From: Icerya purchasi
Taxonomy: Eukaryota > Arthropoda > Insecta > Hemiptera > Monophlebidae
Direction: 5' to 3'
DNA: 64,000 nt
Assembly: GCA_039619475.1 (NCBI GenBank)
Contig: CM077115.1
Coordinates: forward strand, 308,092,734-308,156,733
Both the position numbers and the translations under genes were made by a program. The notes under the pieces are model-generated. The model had not been told where the DNA came from and searched no databases. It saw nothing but the letters and a program-made list of their open reading frames with translations. Shown here one piece after another: positions 12,040 through 22,250 of the stretch. Position 1 is the first letter of the stretch. The number at the start of each line of letters is the position of its first letter.

Positions 12040-12490
12040 TTAGGAGTATTATTATCTAATAATTGATTTTTAAAATTTTGAATGTAATTTCTTTTACAAT
12101 ACTCAACTCTAAATTAATATCAAACGTTATTTTACGAGTATTATTTATATGCTCAGCTGAGGATGACTTGTTATAGTATATAATTGTCTATTTATACTCA
12201 TCGAAGCGTATTTTAAATGTTCTTTTAGTTTAGCCGATATAAAACTTTTTACAAGTATCACACGTTATTTTATATATTCCCCTGATTTTTGGCGTTTATT
12301 ATTATTTACAGATAGCGTGTTTATACATATTTAATAATTTAGAGAATAGTACATTATTTTTTATGTACGCTATTTTAAATTTATTAACGAATATATCAGT
12401 AATATGATAAATAGAGACGGAATTATAAATGTAAATTTTTTCCCTATACGTTTAATGTTATTCTTTATTTGGACATTTTTTATTACGTTT
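12040..12490 (-). pseudogene. Penelope-like element ORF end with GIY-YIG endonuclease, degenerate
   Basis: The minus strand at about 12310-12240 reads TPKIRGIYKITC then DTCKKFYIG, the GIY...YIG signature of the Penelope-like element endonuclease with its Cys-x2-Cys pair. In the same frame after a stop it continues TKRTFKIRFDEYK and SSSAEHIN, matching the family's following RFxEH and SxxAEHI motifs. Upstream, KIAYIKNNVLFSKLL matches the segment before the endonuclease. Several in-frame stops show it is dead. The reverse-transcriptase part was not recognised. Confidence 0.75.
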
Positions 12491-12499
12491 TTATTGCTT

Positions 12500-14053
12500 T
12501 TATATGCTTTTTATTGATCTGTTAATTAAATTCGGGTAATTCTCAGTTTCTTTCTATCCTACATCGTCCTAACTCCTTACTATTCTTTTGTCTCCCCAAT
12601 TTTTATCTCGTTCGTTTTTGCCTTTTTTTCTTTTTAGGCTCACCGGCAAGGAGCATCGACCCAACAACTATTTTTATCCCCTGAGAGCTATACCTCTTCC
12701 CGATACGCTTCTGGGCCATTTTGTTTGACAGTTCGCCATTAAAATGTTACGTAAAACCTCTAACCTTCCAACTTTATTAGCCTGATTTGTTCGGGACAAA
12801 GTGACCTCAATTCCGTTTTCTAATCCGGTATAACTGTTTTTCCTCTCAAGTCTAAATACCCTTTCATTAACTAACCTCTTCTTCTTCTTCTTTTACTTTC
12901 GCTTCCAGTCTTTGAGGCGTCGTGTCTGATTAATGAAGAACGCTGCGCGGCGTTCAATCGTACTTGTTTCGGACCCTCTCGTTCTGATTCTCCTCTTACA
13001 AATTCATAATCTCCCTTTTCACTTCTTATTAACCGCGTTAATTATAAATTGTAGTTTGTTTAAAAAAAAAAAAAGAAATCCCCAGTTCCATACCGGTCTT
13101 GATGAGAAGTTTTTTGTTCTAAAAAATCTATCCGGTTCTTGATGTGTTTCTTATTATTTTTCATGTGTTTTTTTTTTTTTTTTTACAATAAAGTAACACC
13201 TTTTTCTGCAAACTCCGTCATCATTATTTTTATACCTAAAAAAAGAAGAAAATGAATCTTTTTATTTTCGCGCTATCTTCTTACCATCCTGCTTAAGAAA
13301 ACTATCTGAAGTTATGTAAAGCTTGGTTCGTTCGTTGAAACGTAACACTCCATTACCCGTTTATTCATCTTTCAATCAGGAGTTAGTTTTATTGTAATAA
13401 CCTTATCGTTCAAAAAGGATATTCCATATGTTTTGAAACTAATATGAAACAGCCTTACAAAAGGTCTGTCGTATAAACTCAATCAAATTGCAGCTTCTCA
13501 TATTTTATGAATCTTCTGGAGAGAATGTTCAATTAAATACTTAACCTTGAATATTCTCGTACACTAGACCATGTACTATATGTTAAACAACAAAAGATTT
13601 TTCAGTACCTGTATCTGTCCATTTGGTGAATAATGGCTTCACTCTTAAATACGACGAGAAAAAATAACATAAAAAAACAAATCTATGAATATCGGATAAT
13701 CTAATAATTCGGCTGATAAATCATTAAAAAAAATGTTTAAATTCTTCAATACGATTAATCATTTCTTCCATTTCTTACGCATAATTACGAGAAAAAAAAT
13801 AAAAAAGAATTTAAATCAAAAGTATTTCAAAACACGAAGCAAAATCGAATAATCTTCAAGATTTTTTAGAATCTTAAACCTTAACCAAAACGTAAACAAC
13901 GATCAAAGTTAAGTGAGAACGTAATTTACAGATGAATTCAAAACCCTTTTCGCTTCGTTTTACGATGCTGAAGTCCTTATTCAAACATCATGCAAAGTAA
14001 AATTTTCTTGAGACTTTAAAAATTTGATAACTGATAAAGCAATATATCATCAT
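12500..14053. other. Intergenic, no gene recognised
   Basis: Mostly AT-rich DNA with pyrimidine-rich stretches at about 12550-12910 and poly-A/T runs at 13059-13074 and 13168-13184. The short open frame at 12933-13142 has no recognisable motif. Confidence 0.4.
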
Positions 14054-14391
14054 ATAGTGCTATACTCAGCTTCTGATCGTCGGCGACTACCTATTCGTAC
14101 ATTTCAACAGTGTTAGGTCTAGTGCACTAGGCAATTGTTATATGTAAAGCGAGTGCACACACGTAAAACTACATTTGGAACTGATTGTAAATGTTTAATT
14201 TATTGCGCTACAAATTCAATCCCGTGTGTATCTGTTGCTATTTACTAACTAACGCGTAGCCATTGCCTTTCCCATTAAATAGCGAGTACTTAATTTTTCG
14301 TAATAATTTCTGTCATCGCCCAGCATAGAACCCGAGACTTCCGAAACGGAAACCAATCGCTCTAGCAACTAGGCTATCGCGACACAGACAG

Positions 14392-14427
<36 letters not shown>

Positions 14428-14560
14428 ATTCCGAATGAAGTCTTACGCATGTACACTCGCGTTGCATATAATAATTGCCTAGTACACTACTTATATCTAT
14501 ATAGCTGAGATGTGCGAATAGGTAGTCGCCGACGCTCAGAAGCTGAGTATGGCGCTATAA
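14054..14560. mobile_element. Inverted-repeat element with ~125-bp arms and tRNA-like core
   Basis: The left arm (14054-14185) and right arm (14437-14560) are diverged inverted copies, sharing TCGGCGACTACCTATTCG and GCACTAGGCAATT-type blocks. Fragments of the same sequence occur at 8706-8815 and 31403-31480, so it is a dispersed family. Between the arms lie a tRNA-like stretch on the minus strand (14311-14383) and a (TA)n (14394-14425). No transposase is encoded. Confidence 0.7.
14311..14383 (-). ncRNA. tRNA-like (SINE-head-like) sequence
   Basis: The reverse complement contains an A-box-like TAGCCTAGTTGCTAGAGC and, about 30 bases later, a B-box-like GGGTTCTATGC, over about 73 nt starting GTCGCGA. 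This resembles the tRNA-derived head of a SINE more than a functional tRNA, because the acceptor pairing is poor and the B box departs from consensus. Confidence 0.35.
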
Positions 14561-14796
14561 AGAAGAAGATATGTATATACATTCTCCCTATGGTGGGACT
14601 TCTTATTCATCAACCTGCACAGTAATAAGAAGCGTATTCATTATGTTTCCAAAAACGAAAACCGCCATCGAACGCAAACGTGAATTGCGGAAACGAAAAC
14701 AGGACGACGAACTGTGCAATAGCGAAGAATTTGCCACCTTTATAAGTGATGCGCCTTTTGGTTCGAAAACGACAGATGTAGAAAAGTTTGAAGCAT

Positions 14797-15137
14797 TTGA
14801 TAGCATTTTAAGTCAACCGCCTCTGTTATACTAATAAAAAGTAATAAGGAAAAAAAAATAACCAAATGACCACATTTTTTCACATTTTTTGACAAATACT
14901 CAATTTATATTCACCGATTTTCATTATTACTCACATGGTACCTAAGTGGAATTTCTAATGGGCAAAGAATCAGTAAAGTCATTCTATATAAGTATGAGTT
15001 ATGCGTAAACAAACCAAAAAAAAAAACGCGACGAACGTATAACCTCCTTGTTTTTTGAACAATATAACACACACGTTACATAAAATTGGGATATTTTTTC
15101 TAATGGGGGCCGGCCTAAGAATTACTTTATAATTAAT
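14797..15137 (+). mobile_element. Dispersed repeat family 'AACTCGG', long-form partial copy C
   Basis: This copy matches 7340-7730 from GATAGCATTTTAAGTCAACC to the TAAGAATTACTTTATAATTAAT end, followed by (TA)n. Immediately upstream, 14644-14834 holds a short plus-strand open frame rich in Lys/Arg (IERKRELRKRKQDD) that runs into the shared repeat. It may be a longer internal part of the family or a captured fragment, and I do not recognise it. Confidence 0.55.
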
Positions 15138-15245
15138 ATATATATATATGTAAATTTAAATCAACCGACCAAGAAAAAATATGGATTCGTATATGTATTT
15201 TCGCTTTTATGATTTTGTAAAAAAATTTTTTCTCCATAATTTCAG

Positions 15246-15465
15246 ATCAGTTTATCCATTTGATTTTAATAATCACGACAACAGTGGTACAAATAAAATG
15301 CGAAGATAAATGGGTGTGGAGCACAGAACGCAGTATCGGAAGCTCAAAGCTCTACTCAAACGATGATAAGGTTACCGTTGCTAATCCAATTTTGCAAGAA
15401 GTAGAGGACTTGGTGAAAAGTGCGAGTGAGCCAAAAAAAAGTGCTCAAGTAAAAAGGTTATTCGA
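15246..15465 (+). CDS. Secreted-protein gene, first exon seen (signal core and KR-rich region)
   Basis: The acceptor is a T-rich tract ending TTTCAG at 15245. The donor at 15466 is GTAAGT. The exon enters with two bases of a codon and leaves with two (GA), which pair with the T at 15632 to give Asp. It encodes the hydrophobic secretion segment and about 60 hydrophilic residues ending KRLF. An ATG in frame is absent, so translation must start in an upstream exon not identified here. Confidence 0.82.
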
Positions 15466-18400
15466 GTAAGTAGAAAAATGTTCAAAATCGTGGATACCGT
15501 TTTATTTTCACGACACGTACTCTTAATTAAGCGAGTTAATAGAAAAAAAGAAATTTCCGCTTACGTAATTGAAAATTCTTCGAATTTGAAAGAAATTTGA
15601 TTGTTAAAAGAAGCGATGTGTGTTTACACAGTGAACTGGACGATTTAGATGCCAAGAACGACATAAAGAGAGCTCGATATGAAGTAAATGAAGAAGCAGA
15701 TGTTCTTTTGCATGGTGGCGCTCAGCAACCTTCGCTCTATTCCAGACTGCCACCCGCTCCCGGACCGTACGCTCCGAAACCGTATCCGCCGGATCAGTAT
15801 ATTCCGCAGTCGTCTGCAAATTCGATAAGGCGGCAGCAGCCGGCCCCGGCAGCTTCATCGGCTTTGGGAATATTAACAGGACCAGTACCGTCTTGGGAGA
15901 AGCCCGTTTTGCATAAAAACGGAGATCCGACTAGCTTCCAGAGATGTAAATGTTCGTTTTCTTTCAACTGCAAGTCACCCGGAATTCATTTCGTAAGTGA
16001 AAATTTAAATTTTACCATCCGTGTTGTTAAATGAAATAAAAAATGGTTAAATTAGCACTATAGTAATATTCCGTAGCTGAATTCCCGGAAACCAAATAGT
16101 TTTGCGTTTGAAACTCAGGTCATATTCCGAACTCAAGTTGTTTTCCAGTCTCCGAGTTAAATAGTTGATATATGGTTCAAAAGAATGTAAATTTCATAAT
16201 TTTCCATGCAGAACTTTTAAAATTTGAAAAATTCAAACAAATTTTATAGAAAATAAACTCTACGAAAGTTTCCAAACATGTTCACTTTTTTTTAGAAAAA
16301 AAATCTGTTAAAACTTAGGATACATGCTAGCTGTAAAATTACTATTTCATAAAATTATTTATGAGAGATTAAAATGAGCATTAAAATATGGAATACTAAA
16401 TAATATATTTTGAACGATAAATTTCTTTACGCATGCTACCAAAAAAAATGTTCTCCTCCATGAGTACCAATACAACATATATTGAAAAACAAACTCATTT
16501 GTACAGACTCCACATTTATTTTTCTACAAACCGGATTAATATTTTTACATGTTATCTTTATTTTTAAAAATTAATGAATTTTAATTAGTTTATAATTTTG
16601 TAAAATTCATAATATCACGATAAATTCACTAATGCATTTATTTTCATAGGGTACTTGTGATCAGGGTAAAGAATATTGTTGTTATAACGATGTTGCCGGA
16701 GCGGAAAGTCGTATCGGTTCCGGAACTCCCGCGCCTAGCATAGATAGGTACGACAGAGGACCTTATCCATCGATTTTAGTCGGCCCAGAGGGACCTATCG
16801 ATAATTTACCTCCAGGATTGGGACCCAGAGAACCTTTCCACAAAGTACGTAATATTGTACGGTTTATTTATTTTTCGCAATATACATATATACATACATA
16901 TATATATATATATATAAACTCGGCCATTTTGACCTTGCAAGGGGCTGCGCCCCTCGACCCCTCTTGCTTTCATTTCTGTCTCTTTCTCTTCTATACTTTG
17001 TATAAAATGATCAAAATTTACAACGTAATTCTTACTGGCACCAAGACAAAAAGAAAAATAACATAACCACAAAAATCCTATTCTAACATTTAACTTCCGT
17101 TATATAAAATTAAGACATTTTTTCGTTACATTTTTCGTTACATATTTCATTACATAAAATTGTGACATTTTTTAAATAACAATAACAAAAATCCTATAAA
17201 ATATAACAAACGTTACATAAAATTGGGACATTTTTTTGGGACATTTAGCGTTACATAAAATTGGGACAATTTTTCGAATGGGGGGTAGCCTAAGAATTAC
17301 GTTGTAATTAATATAGCTGATTATCGTCATCTCCGCTTTTAAATAATTTGAAGCTGTTTAAAAAATGTGGAATAAGAAAAATACTGTTTTCTTTATTAAC
17401 ACCACGATATAATAGTTTTCTTGTAATATTGGAAAGCGGAAAATACAAATCATTATGTTTAGTAGGCTACCTCGAGGCACGCCTGCCTGTATCCTGTAGA
17501 AGTTTGATTTTGCCTTCTCGTGAGAAACGCAAAACTTTCTATCTGATAGGTATGACTGCAACAGCTTGACATAATTACCTGGCAAGTAAGTGCTAAGTGC
17601 TAAGCTTGGACTGATACCCCTCGTGCCACACTCGATCGAAAACTGGGGCTACGTCTAAATATACTATCGAACAGTATTTCTGTTCTTCTAAGGCATTGCT
17701 AATTACTGACCATACTCGATGCACTTGTTGAATTGTAGAGTGCTTACGTCGGAAACTAAATTGTTCATTTGGTATTACGGCCTCTGTAAAAATGGTTGAA
17801 GTCTCCTCAAGAATAGCTTTTCAAATAATTTCGAAATTATAGGTAGCAGAAAGATAGGCCTTTATGATTCCACTTTCTTTTCCGGCTTATTAGACTTCTT
17901 TAGCATAATTATTTCAGCTGCCTTGAAACTTTCCGGTATGTGCTTAAGACGAAGGCATTGAACAAATATGTTAATAGCACTATTCCTTTACGTGACAGCT
18001 CACATGATACTCTTGGAGAGATGCCATCAATTCCGGGTGATTTATCTTTGCATCAATTTCTATGCAGTTTAAAACAAAATTGCGCTCCATCGGTACGAAG
18101 ACTATTAGACTGTATCAAAAAATGTCAGTGATGAAACTTCATTTATTTCTTTTTTCTTTTTGGGATAATTGTGGGTTCATTTTTTTCAGCACGAATCAAT
18201 TCGACCATAATGGACGGACAATATGATGAAGGTATATATGTATATATATATAGAGTTGTTTTTTTAATTAGCCTTGTTATAATTTCTAATATAATAATAT
18301 AATTTTATAATACGGAGAAACTTGCACATTAAAACAGCCGTTGGGCTAGCGGAAGTGTAACGAAATGTTATTCGCATTGAGATAATTTAATAACAGTTTA

Positions 18401-21400
18401 AAAAAGAAAAATAATCAAATATATTCGAAATACCTTACACGAGGCTTTACACGAGGGTTTACACTGGTTCTGTTATTTTTTTAATGCCGATAACACTCTA
18501 TTCAACAAAGCCCGATCTTTTAACCGGTTCAATTATTTTAAACTAAGAAATTTCAGACATGACAGAACGAAAAAAAAAAAAAAACATATAAAATTACACC
18601 CCTTAATTTATTTTTTTAAATATATTCCTTATTCAGAGCTCTGTGCGTGATATGTAATATCTTTAGACTGTAGTCCGATAAAACGGTCTTCTGCACATTA
18701 CAGTTGTAAATATTTTAATAAACATTTTAAAATTTAATAATCAGCGATGAAGGCGCATCGCTAATAAAGACGAGGTTTTAAATTTAATATAAGGAAAAAA
18801 TATCCGAAATATAGTCCGGGCGAATTAGATTTAAAATATGCCAGAATATGAACGATTTAATTTCCGGCTTAAAATTAGGTGAAAAATACCCAAAAACAAT
18901 AACTCTAGAGTTTTTATAAATTACAACACCCTGAATATGGTTTTTTATTGTAAAATAGGACCCGAAACTGTTTTTTTTTTTTTTTTTTTTTTGGACTTTC
19001 TCGATTATTTCCAAAAATAAGCTTCCAATCGACTTGAGTTGTATTTACAGAATTGGTTCCTTATTAAATTTGAAATTTTCTTTAACTGTCGCAAAATTAG
19101 TACTAAATTTAAATAAAGGAAGAATTTTTAATTTGCATTAGCATGAAAAGAATTTTTGTCGAATATCCGCGAAACTTTCAGAAAAAGAAACCTTCGGAAT
19201 GCTTAAAATGTATACGGAACTTCATTTCGAAAAATCCAATATAGGAGACCTATTGCCAAATTTCATAGTTGAAAATTGCATGTAGGGGCGTTTTTACAAA
19301 ACGTAATGAATCGGCACGAAACCAACTGGAGGAATGATTTTATGCATCAAATTTAAACGATCCGCCAATATTTATATTTTTTCATTGATAAATGACGAAT
19401 TTATTATTTGCAAAAAACGGAAAAAAAATGACATTACTAGGGACCGTATCTTTGCGAATTTCGTATTTAGCAATTCGCAACCAAGTGCACTGGAATGCAC
19501 TTAAAAAAATAAAAATTAAAAAAAAAAAATTATTTTAGCTTCAAAAGGAGCTGAGATATAGTCGTTTTTTTTTATTTTTTTACAATAAAACCAATTGTTA
19601 TTACTATTTTTCAATTGAAACTTACTGTGATTTCGGTTCCTTTTTCACAATAAAAAAACACGTTCAGGGGGTTGAAATTAATAGAAACTCCGGGGTTATC
19701 ATTTAAGCCGGAAATGAACTCGGTCAAAAGTTATTCCGAGTCTAACTCGCCCAGAACTATTATGCGACTACGAATAATGCATTTTTATTTGAACGAATCA
19801 ATTTATTCTATAATATATAAATTAACTCTTGTTTAGTTCAATTATGTATTTCTCGATTTGTGACTACTTGTTACGCGATTTAAAAATTTTCATACCATTT
19901 CTCAAAGTGAAACAATTGGAACGTACCTCCCTCTAAGAAGAAGTTTATTGCAACTGCGCGCGTCATCGTATTGCAAGAAGTTACACATTACCAAAAATCC
20001 TAATAATTTAAAAATAAAACAGGAATGCACGGCCCTGACTGAGATGAAATAAACCTCGATTACAAAACAAGACTTAAAAGAAACAGGATTAATGTCCCTA
20101 AATCAAGTTTTAAATTTACAAAAAAAAAAAAAATAAAAACAAATAAATAAAACGAAATACAAAACAAATGTTATTTAACTAAAAAAAGGAAATATTTCAG
20201 TTAATTTTAGTATCAAAATATTACACGTTTTCAAAACTGCAGTAGAGAGATTTTTGAAAATAAAATGTTAGTTGCGATCATTTTGTGCTAAGCTGCGATT
20301 TTTTACTTGTTTATGCATCTTTTCTGCAGTTTTTGCGGGGCCAGAATTAGCTAGGTGCAAAATATTTCGCTTTCGCAAAAAAAAAAAAAAATAAAAAATA
20401 AATACTTTTCGATTTTAATTAATTAGGTAATATATTAAGACTTCATTCTTGTACCAAGGATGATACGGAAAACAAAACATTATGAAAAACCGTTTCATGT
20501 TCGAAAATAAATGACTACACAAATCGTCGATTATTTCGTTTTAAGAATAACGTAGTCAGTGGAATCCTATAAGCATATTACACAGATAAATACTATTGTC
20601 GGCAATTCCAAGAGGCGTCTTTATGGTGCGCTCCGAAGCATTTATATTAATAAATTACAGATGACATGATTAGGATAGAATGCGAAATACCATGGATATT
20701 CACCAAGATAGTAGTATAATGCTAAAAGAGTTTTACGACCACACTGAAAGCACACGGCTTGCTTTTTCTATGAAATACTGTTGTATGTATCAGTGCGATA
20801 GGACCAACGTACAACTTCTCCGTGTTCCATTTCGTTATCAAGAGAATGCACATTATTTTACTCGTACAGACTTTACGCAGATGATTAGGCATTGATTGGC
20901 GGAGGCGATATTTCATTAGCGTAATTTTTAATAGAAACGACCACACCAGACATTTAAGTATTGCAATTAACAAATAATGTTGGAGATACGGACACAGTTT
21001 CTTCAGCTAACGGTAGGAACCTAACATAAAATTTCCGATTTACATTAAGATTCTAATCGCATACTTCCTAGTGGTAAGGAAAAATAACATAAATGTAATG
21101 GCTGAGGTATAAATTAAACAACTTGCAGTTTCCAGGAAACGTTTAAATTAGAATCCCAACGAAACTGAGACAGCGTTGAAGTGAATTTTGAAATACTCTT
21201 AGTCCTCAAGTGGTACTTCATCCGAAAATAACATGATGTTTCGACTAGGCTTGATTGTTTTATTACTGTACCCTTGTCTTTGAACTGAGTATTTTCCTTT
21301 TATGTATTCACGAGATATTGTACTAAAATATATAAGCATCATGGGCGTCGCCAGCAGGGGGCAAAGGGGCAGCTGCCCCCCCCCTGGAGCCTTGAAACTT

Positions 21401-21645
21401 TTTAATCAACTGTGATGATGAGTATTCATAAGCTTGTAATCATGGACAATTTGGAAGATTTTTATCAGAAACCCATGAAAATTATGTTTTAAGATTTTAT
21501 TCTTGTTTAATAAAATATTAAGCCTTTAAAACTTAAAAATTTAATTTTTCCTATAGCTCATATACTCTTTCTATCATCTTGCCCCCCCCCCCCGGCTCAT
21601 CGGCTGGCGATGCTCTTGATAAGCACTTTACTTATATTCTATACA

Positions 21646-21690
<45 letters not shown>

Positions 21691-22250
21691 ATATATTTAC
21701 TTTTTTTAAATTTTTCTCTTTTTTTTCTAAAGTGGTGTTACCAAGATTACACGCGATATTGAGTTACAGTAATATTTGTAATTTAAGGTTTTTTTGTTAA
21801 TTACCGTTTGAGACGCTTTTTAAATTTTTATGAACAAGAATTAGACAACGTAAATATACATAAGGTACTCGCTTTATAATTATTTATCTTCCTTGTTTGA
21901 AAAAAAAAAAAAAAAAGAAAAAGAAAGAACAATTAGAAAATTTCACATTATTAATGAAATTAATTTTACATTTTTTTCTCTTTTACCGCTAGGTACCGCC
22001 AAATGGATCACCATTTTCAAATGGACCATCATTTTCAAATGGACCATCATTTTCAAATGGACCATCATTTTCAAATGGACCATCCTTTTCAAATGGACCA
22101 TCATTTTCAAATGGACCACCATTTTCATCGTCTTATGGCGTTCTTGGCAGTCATGGAACTCCCGAATACGATAGAAGACCCCCACCACTCCCCCAGAAAC
22201 CTGTATTACCACCCTACGTCGGTTTACATAATGACTACCGATCTTCTTAA
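15246..22250 (+). CDS. Secreted Pro/Gly-rich protein with six-cysteine module (5'-partial, four exons)
   Basis: Exons 15246-15465, 15632-15992, 16650-16844 and 21993-22250 join in phase (2, then 0, then 0), all with AG/GT borders, and end at TAA. The joined product is about 343 residues without the missing first exon. It begins with a hydrophobic run (FIHLILIITTTVVQI) followed by KCEDKW, read as the core of a signal peptide. Next come a Lys/Glu-rich region, a Pro-rich linker, a module C-x-C-x5-C-x9-C-x6-CC split over exons 2 and 3, a Gly/Pro/Asp-rich segment, a tandem (SNGPSF) repeat and a proline-rich tail. The cysteine spacing suggests an extracellular disulfide-bonded fold, CLIP-like in style, but no protease domain is present. 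The family was not recognised. The first exon must end after one codon base. Confidence 0.85.
15632..15992 (+). CDS. Secreted-protein gene, second exon seen (Pro-rich linker, first three Cys)
   Basis: The acceptor is TTTACACAG and the donor GTAAGTG. The exon has 361 nt: one base to finish the split Asp, then 120 codons. It encodes ELDDLDAK, then a Pro/Tyr/Gln-rich linker and RCKCSFSFNCKSPGIHF at the end, carrying cysteines 1-3 of the module. GC content is clearly higher than in the flanking introns, as expected for coding DNA. Confidence 0.85.
16650..16844 (+). CDS. Secreted-protein gene, third exon seen (last Cys of module)
   Basis: The acceptor is TTTTCATAG and the donor GTACGT. The exon has 195 nt, exactly 65 codons in phase 0. 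It encodes GTCDQGKEYCC, the last three cysteines, then a Gly/Pro/Asp-rich stretch ending EPFHK. A copy of the AACTCGG repeat begins only 72 bp into the following intron. Confidence 0.87.
16917..17312 (+). mobile_element. Dispersed repeat family 'AACTCGG', short-form copy D
   Basis: The copy starts AACTCGGCCATTTTGACC after a (TA)n and ends TAAGAATTACGTTGTAATTAAT. Its internal inverted 17-mers, TTACAACGTAATTCTTA (17018-17034) and its exact complement (17290-17306), are perfect here. It lies in the last intron of the secreted-protein gene and abuts the Jockey relic at its right side. Confidence 0.8.
17330..18130 (-). pseudogene. Jockey-clade LINE reverse transcriptase, degenerate
   Basis: The minus-strand reading order, high to low coordinate, follows the Jockey RT: SPGIDGIS near 18045, KHIPESFKAAEIIMLKK near 17930, RPIFLLPIISKLFEKLF near 17860, YCSIVYLDVAPVFDRVWH near 17680-17640 and AGVPRGSLL near 17470. 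The motif A aspartates are kept, but frame changes and stops break the protein repeatedly. It lies antisense in the last intron of the secreted-protein gene. Confidence 0.88.
18131..18809. other. Intronic sequence, no exon supported
   Basis: AT-rich intron sequence with a short (TA)n at about 18233-18250 and poly-A/T runs. A 42-nt segment flanked by AG and GT (18190-18231) looks exon-like, but it is not open in the phase required by the neighbouring exons. Confidence 0.5.
18810..19755. mobile_element. Long diverged inverted-repeat element
   Basis: The left arm (about 18810-18975) and right arm (about 19625-19755) are inverted copies. They share GGGCGARTTAGA, TTTCCGGCTTAAA, a block ending CCCTGAAYRTGGTTTTTT, and ATTGTRAAA...GGAMCCGAAA. 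The spacer of about 650 bp has no recognisable protein. The arm divergence indicates age. Confidence 0.6.
19756..21339. other. Intronic sequence, no exon recognised
   Basis: AT-rich sequence. A plus-strand open frame at 20680-20895 (71 codons, rich in Tyr/Arg/Gln) and its antisense partner have no recognised motif and no in-phase splice sites, so they are not called as an exon. Confidence 0.45.
21340..21618. mobile_element. hAT-type non-autonomous element, 279 bp
   Basis: Termini CATGGGCGTCGCCAGC and the complement of CAAGAGCATCGCCAGC form a 16-bp imperfect inverted repeat, each followed inside by a G or C run. The element is flanked by ATAAGCAT (21332-21339) and ATAAGCAC (21619-21626), an 8-bp duplication with one difference. 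The duplication fits the nTnnnnAn pattern of Ac-type hATs. It has no coding content and lies in the last intron of the secreted-protein gene. Confidence 0.8.
21993..22250 (+). CDS. Secreted-protein gene, terminal exon (coding minisatellite)
   Basis: The acceptor is a pyrimidine tract ending CGCTAG. The exon is phase 0, 85 codons plus TAA. It encodes VPPNGSP, the six-unit SNGPSF repeat, then SSSYGVLGSHG and a Pro-rich tail ending NDYRSS. The reading continues exon 3 in phase. A possible AATAAA overlaps the stop codon (22249-22254). Confidence 0.85.
   Translation, partial: VPPNGSPFSNGPSFSNGPSFSNGPSFSNGPSFSNGPSFSNGPPFSSSYGVLGSHGTPEYDRRPPPLPQKPVLPPYVGLHNDYRSS
22012..22120 (+). repeat. Coding minisatellite, 18-bp unit
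   Basis: Six near-identical units of TTTTCAAATGGACCATCA lie inside the terminal exon and encode (F)SNGPS hexapeptides. Only two third- or first-position changes were seen across the array (TCC for TCA, and a final CCA), implying recent homogenisation. Confidence 0.92.

Noticed and set aside
12158..12217. CTGAGGATGACTTG...TCGAAGCG as a degenerate hammerhead on the plus strand
   Set aside because: On the minus strand the same bases encode the SSSAEH part of the Penelope-like endonuclease tail, which explains the resemblance; the cores do not match.
18190..18231. 42-nt AG...GT-bounded segment as an extra exon of the secreted-protein gene
   Set aside because: The flanking exons require phase 0, in which it contains TAA after six codons; skipping it gives a clean in-phase join.
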